Below are positions 58,931 through 64,000 of a stretch of 64,000 bases of DNA, one piece after another (position 1 is the first letter of the stretch; every line of letters begins with the position of its first letter). Source of the DNA: Actinoplanes philippinensis (GTDB lineage Bacteria > Actinomycetota > Actinomycetes > Mycobacteriales > Micromonosporaceae); the NCBI RefSeq assembly GCF_900113015.1, contig NZ_FONV01000001.1:124001-188000 (forward strand), written 5' to 3'. The notes beneath the pieces were generated by a model, which saw only the letters and a program-made list of their open reading frames with translations, was not told the origin of the DNA and searched no databases. Made by a program: the position numbers and the translations under genes.

Positions 58931-61900
58931 ATGAACGGGCGACGACTTGCGGTAGTCATCAGCGTCGAGCAGCACGAAGATCCCGTGTTGCGCCGATTCT
59001 CCGTGCCGTCGGCCGATGTTCCGGCGTTCGCGGACGTGCTCGCGGATCCGGCGCTCGGCGGGTTCGAGACGGCGCATCTGCGCGATCCGGGGGCGCGCGA
59101 GGCCTACGGGCGGGTCAAGTCCCTGTTCGAGGGGCGTGACCAGGAGGACTGTGTCCTCCTCTACTTCCGGGGCGTGATGCTGACCGGGCCCGGCGGCGGG
59201 TTGTACCTGGCCGCCTCGGACACCGTGATGGGGCGGCCCGCGGACACCGGCATCGATGTCGCCCAGATCGCCGCGCTGCTGCAGCGCAGCCGTGCCGAAC
59301 AGGCGGTGGTGCTGCTCGACGGCCGCACCGGTGGCCCGGTCGACGCCGGCCACCACTTCCGGGCCGCCCGCTCCACCGAGGGACAGAGCCGCGTCGTCAT
59401 CGCCGCCACCCCGCGCCCCGAGCCGCCCACCTTCGCCGGGATGATCGCCGAAGGCGTCTCCGGCGGCGCCGCCGACCGCGACCGGGACGGCTGGATCGGC
59501 ATCAGCGAACTCTACGACCACCTGCGCGAACGCGACCCGAGCGTCCGGCAGTGGGTGTTCGGTTCCGGGCGGCAGCCGTGGCTGGCCCGGGTTCGCCGGC
59601 CCGGCAGCGACCAGATGACCCTGATCGCCCAGCTCGCCGTCGCCGCCGCCGGCAACGACCTGTCCCGCGCCGTCGAGGCCCGCGAAGCCCTGCGCCGCCT
59701 CGCCACCGGCGACGGCCGGGTCGCCGCCGCCGCCACCGCCGCCCTGCGCCGCACCTCGATCCGCATCGCCGAGCCGTCCGTCGACTTCGGCCGCGTCGCG
59801 CCCGGCACCCGGCAGCTCACCGCCGAGGTCGCCGTCCAGGGGCCGCCGCTGGCCGCCGCGTCCGTCGTGTCGAGCACCGTCGAAGGCCTCCACGCCCGCC
59901 TCGAAGGCAACCTGCTGCGCGTGTCGTGGTTCCCGACGGTCGGGCGCCTCGGCGGGGCGGTCACCCTCGACGGGCCGGCGGGGTCGGCGCGGCTCACCGT
60001 CACCGGCGAGGTCTCGGGGGACCTCGACACCGCCACCCCCGGCGCGACGCCGGGACATCCGGTCTCGGGGTCTCCGGCTGGTGCGGCGTCTTCCGGGTCG
60101 CCGGTGGGGGTTCCGTCGGGGCCGCCCGCGGGTGGGACGGTCGGGTGGGCCGCCAACTGGGCGATGCCCGGCCCCGAGACGGCCTGGCCGGGAGAATCCG
60201 CCTGGAACCCGGAGGATTCCGGCGGCGCCTGGCCGGGCGAGACCCCGGCGACGGTCTGGCCGGGCGAAGGGCCGCCGGTCCCGGCAGGCGATGCGGCGTC
60301 AGCTTCAGGCACTTCATCCGGTACGGCCGGAGGGGCGCCCGATCGACCGGACACGGACACGAGTTCGGGTCCGGCGAGTGGGCCACCGTCGTCGGGGGTG
60401 GTCCGGGGAGTCTCGCCGTGGGCTCCGATCAGTGGACCACCCTCCTCGGCGAACCGGTCCCCGCGCCCGCTGAGCGATCACCCCGACGCCCCGCCCGCGT
60501 GGGGCGCACCCAGCGGATCACCGCCTCGTGAGGTGCCCGCCGCGTCGCCTTCCCCCGCATCGACGGAGAGGTCCGCCGCGTCCGGGCCGCCCATCGAACC
60601 CGAACGACCGGCCCTCGTCCTGCCCCCGCCCGCCCCCGAGGCGACGCCTTCCCAGACCGCCACCCCGTCATCCCCACCCACCGAGCCCGAACGAGCGGCC
60701 GCCACTCCGTCCACCATGGACAAGTCACTGTTCCCAGCCCTTCCGGACCCGACGTCGACCCCACCCACCACCGACCGGACGCCCGCCGAACTCGGACGCC
60801 CCGGCCCCACAGCGGACAATGCGCCCGCACCAACCGACCCGCCCAACTCCCCCGCACCCGCCGGAGAGACGACTCCCTTCCCCTCCGAGGAACCGGCGCT
60901 CACCTCACCCGCGCCCAGCGCCGACCGGACATCCCTCCCACCGGGACGACCGGCCTTCACCTCCGACGCCGAGCCGCAACGTGACGAGGCTGCTGAGGGA
61001 AACCCTGTATCCGCTGCCACGGCGGGCCCGGCCGAGGCTGCGGGCGACGCCTCCTCCGGAGAGTCCACGGGGGCGCATGAGGTCGGCTACGCGGAGGCCT
61101 CGTCCGAGGATGCGCCGCTCATCGCCCCGAAGGCGACGGTCCGGGGCTCATTCCCAGTCGCTGCCTCACCAGAGACGCCGTCCGGGCCGCACAAAGAGAC
61201 GCCGTCCCGGCTGCACGCAGAGACGCCGTTCGCGCCGCGCGAAGAGACGCCGTCCGTGCCGCACGCAGAGACGCCGTCCGTGCCGCGTGAAGAGAGGCCT
61301 GCCGCGTCGCGCGAAGAGACGCCTGCCGCGTCGCGCGAGGGGGATCGTGCCGGATCTCGCGAGGAAACGTCGGCCGCGCCGTTCGGCGAGGGTTCGCCGG
61401 CCGCCTCGGAGAAGGATGTCCCGCCGCGGCATCCGGGATCCGCCGGTCCGGCGGTTGCCGACTCTGCGTCCCTCACGGCCGGGGACACCGATGGCGATTC
61501 GGCTGAGGCGGGACTCTCGGAGGCCGACAGTGGCCAGGGATCGCCGGTCATTCGGCCGGAAGCGCCAACGCCGGCGACCGCGTGGCCCGAGCCGGCTTCG
61601 CCTTCGGTGAACGGGGACCATTCCGCGACGCCGAGCACCGGCAGCACGGAACCGCCGGAGAGCTTCGATCGGCAGCCGGCATCGGTGGGCTCGGAGGAGT
61701 TCTCGTCCGGTTCGGCGAGCCGGGAGGCGCGCCCTACCAGCCCGGACATCACCGCGGACCCCGGCCCGGTCGTTCATGACAGCGGTTCGGCCACCTTCGG
61801 CAGTTCCGCGGACAGCGGCCCGTCCATCCGCGAGAGCGGTGCGGCCGACGATCCGATGGGGACCGCACACGGGCCGGCCGGCTCGGCGTCCGAACCGGCA

Positions 61901-64000
61901 AGCTCCGCACCCGGGAAGACACGCTCGGCGGACGAATCGGAGGGCTCGACGGTCGCGGCGGGCGGTGGCTGGGGAGCGTCGGCTGGTCCGGGTTCCGGGG
62001 CGATGGCGTGGCCCGGTGGGAACTCCGGCACATGGGGACGGTCCGACCCGGACGGGATCTGGCCCGCGGCCGGACGGAAGCCGGGGCCGTCCGGTGGCTC
62101 CGAGGAGAGCACACCGGTACCGAACGCTGCTGAGCCCGGTCGGGCGACGTCCGGTGCGGGGCACGACCCGGCGACGGCCAACGGCCGGACACCCGGAGCT
62201 GTCACGGGAGATCATGACGGTTCTGCCGGCGCCGGGCGGGGAGCCGGGTTCGGCAGTATGCCCGCTGGCGGCTCGCTGGGGAACGGGGCGACGATCCCGG
62301 GACAGCGGCAGCCCGCTGAGGAGAGCGTGCGGTGGCCGGGAGACCCGGCACCGACCGGGCAGGCTCCGGTGCCCTCCGAACAGACCACATCGGCACCGCC
62401 GGAATCCGAACCGACCCCGTCGGCACAGGCGGAAGCCGAACCGACCACCTCGACACAGGCGGAAGCCGAACCGACCCCGTCGACACAGGCGAAAGCCGAA
62501 CCGACCACCTCGACACAGGCGGAAGCCGGACCAACCACGTCGGCACAGGCGGAAACCGGACCAACCACGTCGGCACAGGCGGAAACCGGACCGACCACGT
62601 CGGCACAGGCAGTAACCGAACGCGTCTCGCCGGGACAGGTGGGAGCCGAACGGCCTGCGGCGACACCGGCCGATTCCGGGGCCGCGGCAGGCGGGTCCCG
62701 GGCATCCGGCCCGGGGGAACAGACCCGGGTGGGGCCGGCCGGGGACGTTCCGGGCCGGGGATGGCCCGGGGCCGAGCAGCCGCAGAGTGCTCCGGCGGGT
62801 CCCTGGGGAACGTCTCCGGGCAGTTCGGAGAGTCCTGGACGACCCGCCGCAGCTGCCTCGGGCTGGCCGGGCGAGCAGAACCCCGCCCCCACCTCGGGTG
62901 TCCCGTGGCCGGTGTCGCCGCCGGCCTCGACCGGACAGGTCCCGGACGTGTCGTGGCCGGAAACTCCCGTGGCGCCGTCCGGCGCCCCTGGCTCGAACCA
63001 GCCGGCGCGGGGAACGACCGGATCCGGCGGGACGGAAACGGGCGCGGCGGGCACGTCCTCGGCGGAAGACGGCCCCTGGCAGGTTGCGCCGACCAGCGGC
63101 TGGCCGACGTCTCCCGCGTCGCCGTGGCCGGGAACGGACGCCTGGACGGCCGCGGCCCCGGCCGGAGCGACCTACGGCCCGGACACGACCCACCCCGGCC
63201 AGTCGACCGGCGGCACACAAGGCGGCCCCGGCACCTGGCAAAGCGGCACGGGACAAAGCGGCACGGGACGAGACGGGACCGACCAAGGCTGGACCGGGGG
63301 AAGCGGCACCGGGCAAAGCGGGACCGGGCAAAGCGGCACCTGGCAAAGCGGCACCCGACAAGGTGGCCTCGGGCAGGGTGGGCACTACGGGCCCGGCGGG
63401 GGCAGGGCCGGGGGTGGACAACCGCCGCGGGCCGGCTACCCGGCGGGATACCAGGGCGGCTACGACTCCGGCGCGGGCGGGCCGGCGGCGGGCGGTGACC
63501 CGTACCCCCGGGAAAAGAAGCCGCGGCGGAAAGGCGCGCTGATCGCCGCGGCCGTCGTCGTGCTCGCGCTGCTCGCCGGTGGGTCGTATGTGGGGGTGCG
63601 TTTCGCGCTGGCCCGGGGCGAGCGGACGGAGGCCGCCCCGGAGCGGACGGTGACGCCGGATCGGACGGAGACGCAGCCGGAGGGTGGTGCGGCGAGTGTG
63701 CCGGCGACGGATCCGGCGGGGACCGAGGTTCCGGCGCCGCCGAGTCTGGCGAAGCCGGTGGTGGTCGACCGGTTCGACCTGGGGCAGGAGCCGGAGGGTG
63801 TGACGGTCTCGCCGGACAGCAAGACCCTCTTCGTGGCCGACCAGAACTCCAAGGACGTGCACATCGTCGATGTCGCGTCGAAGAAGGTCGATGTGGTGAA
63901 GGTGCCGAACACGCCACGGTTCCTGGCGCTGTCGGCGGACGGCGGACGGCTGTACGTGACGCTGTTCGAGAACAACTTCACCGGGAACGGGCTCGCGGTG
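58931..64000 (+). CDS. Giant pseudo-caspase - linker - TM - YVTN propeller protein (open at right edge)
   Basis: An open frame of 1690 codons without a stop. Residues 1 to about 220 resemble actinobacterial caspase-family domains (LAVVISVEQHED, VLLYFRGVMLTGPGGGLYLAASDT, VVLLDGRTGG, DRDRDGWIGISELYDHL), but the catalytic His motif GHG reads GVM (residues 81-83) and the DCC motif reads D130-GR, so both catalytic residues are gone. A beta domain follows (to about 355). Then about 1170 residues of Pro/Ser/Thr/Ala/Gly linker with repeats (EETPS, QAEAEPTTST, GTGQS, WPGE). A TM helix (about 1534-1556; ALIAAAVVVLALLAGGSYVG) comes next, then the first blades of a YVTN-type propeller (GVTVSPDSKTLFVADQNSKDVHIVDV), presumably outside the cell. 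ATG 58931 is preferred; GTG 58919 and ATG 58922 are in frame, and TGA at 58913 bars earlier starts. Confidence 0.85.
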   Translation, partial: MNGRRLAVVISVEQHEDPVLRRFSVPSADVPAFADVLADPALGGFETAHLRDPGAREAYGRVKSLFEGRDQEDCVLLYFRGVMLTGPGGGLYLAASDTVMGRPADTGIDVAQIAALLQRSRAEQAVVLLDGRTGGPVDAGHHFRAARSTEGQSRVVIAATPRPEPPTFAGMIAEGVSGGAADRDRDGWIGISELYDHLRERDPSVRQWVFGSGRQPWLARVRRPGSDQMTLIAQLAVAAAGNDLSRAVEAREALRRLATGDGRVAAAATAALRRTSIRIAEPSVDFGRVAPGTRQLTAEVAVQGPPLAAASVVSSTVEGLHARLEGNLLRVSWFPTVGRLGGAVTLDGPAGSARLTVTGEVSGDLDTATPGATPGHPVSGSPAGAASSGSPVGVPSGPPAGGTVGWAANWAMPGPETAWPGESAWNPEDSGGAWPGETPATVWPGEGPPVPAGDAASASGTSSGTAGGAPDRPDTDTSSGPASGPPSSGVVRGVSPWAPISGPPSSANRSPRPLSDHPDAPPAWGAPSGSPPREVPAASPSPASTERSAASGPPIEPERPALVLPPPAPEATPSQTATPSSPPTEPERAAATPSTMDKSLFPALPDPTSTPPTTDRTPAELGRPGPTADNAPAPTDPPNSPAPAGETTPFPSEEPALTSPAPSADRTSLPPGRPAFTSDAEPQRDEAAEGNPVSAATAGPAEAAGDASSGESTGAHEVGYAEASSEDAPLIAPKATVRGSFPVAASPETPSGPHKETPSRLHAETPFAPREETPSVPHAETPSVPREERPAASREETPAASREGDRAGSREETSAAPFGEGSPAASEKDVPPRHPGSAGPAVADSASLTAGDTDGDSAEAGLSEADSGQGSPVIRPEAPTPATAWPEPASPSVNGDHSATPSTGSTEPPESFDRQPASVGSEEFSSGSASREARPTSPDITADPGPVVHDSGSATFGSSADSGPSIRESGAADDPMGTAHGPAGSASEPASSAPGKTRSADESEGSTVAAGGGWGASAGPGSGAMAWPGGNSGTWGRSDPDGIWPAAGRKPGPSGGSEESTPVPNAAEPGRATSGAGHDPATANGRTPGAVTGDHDGSAGAGRGAGFGSMPAGGSLGNGATIPGQRQPAEESVRWPGDPAPTGQAPVPSEQTTSAPPESEPTPSAQAEAEPTTSTQAEAEPTPSTQAKAEPTTSTQAEAGPTTSAQAETGPTTSAQAETGPTTSAQAVTERVSPGQVGAERPAATPADSGAAAGGSRASGPGEQTRVGPAGDVPGRGWPGAEQPQSAPAGPWGTSPGSSESPGRPAAAASGWPGEQNPAPTSGVPWPVSPPASTGQVPDVSWPETPVAPSGAPGSNQPARGTTGSGGTETGAAGTSSAEDGPWQVAPTSGWPTSPASPWPGTDAWTAAAPAGATYGPDTTHPGQSTGGTQGGPGTWQSGTGQSGTGRDGTDQGWTGGSGTGQSGTGQSGTWQSGTRQGGLGQGGHYGPGGGRAGGGQPPRAGYPAGYQGGYDSGAGGPAAGGDPYPREKKPRRKGALIAAAVVVLALLAGGSYVGVRFALARGERTEAAPERTVTPDRTETQPEGGAASVPATDPAGTEVPAPPSLAKPVVVDRFDLGQEPEGVTVSPDSKTLFVADQNSKDVHIVDVASKKVDVVKVPNTPRFLALSADGGRLYVTLFENNFTGNGLAV

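Noticed and set aside
61166..63862. 898-codon minus-strand frame with repeated GFRLCRRG units
   Set aside because: The repeats are the complement of the PTTSTQAEAE coding repeats of the giant plus-strand gene, whose frame has a caspase-like start, a TM helix and a propeller.

Overview
This window is very G+C-rich with strongly GC-biased third codon positions, GGAGG-type ribosome sites, many GTG starts and frequent ATGA/GTGA stop-start overlaps. Together with the gene content (AftD-like GT-C glycosyltransferase, CpnT-like toxin with WXG-type partner, class F sortase, DUF2510 protein, TIR-WD40, SUKH-3/YwqJ proteins) this points to a filamentous actinomycete, most likely Micromonosporaceae (Actinoplanes-like). 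The genus is inference. I see no tRNA, rRNA or CRISPR.

Layout. 1-6655: cell-envelope glycan genes: a partial membrane protein, a GT4 glycosyltransferase, and a coupled pair of metallophosphoesterase and giant GT-C membrane glycosyltransferase. 6818-10370: a small secreted membrane-anchored protein, a triplicated ~55-bp intergenic repeat, and two coupled histidine kinases. 10422-16547: a large secreted Fn3/Ig-like protein, two glycosyltransferases, a truncated GT2-like protein and an OmpR-type response regulator. 16548-17311: repeat-rich DNA with one tiny acidic ORF. 17312-22782: a thymidylate-kinase-like protein with a repetitive insert, diverging from a flippase coupled to a hybrid kinase-like protein whose kinase core is ruined but whose REC and Hpt domains look intact.

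22799-29485 (minus strand): a TIR-TM-coiled-coil-WD40 protein, a paralogue of the 6818 protein, and two paralogous deaminase-SUKH fusions. 29618-37117: a polymorphic-toxin locus with a YbaB-like protein, a WXG-type partner, a 1923-residue toxin with two papain-fold glutamine deamidase domains plus a different C-terminal tip, an overlapping probable immunity gene, and a remnant of a second immunity gene. 37126-41360: divergent cyclic-di-GMP genes around an 18-bp perfect palindrome.

41614-45944: an IclR regulator divergent from an ABC importer operon; the two permeases are joined by a chain of three overlapping 13-14-codon minicistrons made by a 41-bp tandem repeat. 45993-58386: secreted peptidases, a DUF2510 protein, an ABC exporter pair, a class F sortase with a two-TM neighbour, a secreted beta-helix protein, a universal stress protein, an APC permease, a repetitive HhH protein and a small unknown. 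58931 to the right edge: one open frame of at least 1690 codons with a caspase-like domain lacking both catalytic residues, a very long Pro/Ser/Thr/Ala linker, a TM helix and the start of a YVTN-type beta-propeller.

The most unusual points are the minicistron relay, the two pseudoenzymes (kinase and caspase), the doubled toxin domains with the immunity remnant, and the many in-register tandem repeats in coding and intergenic DNA.
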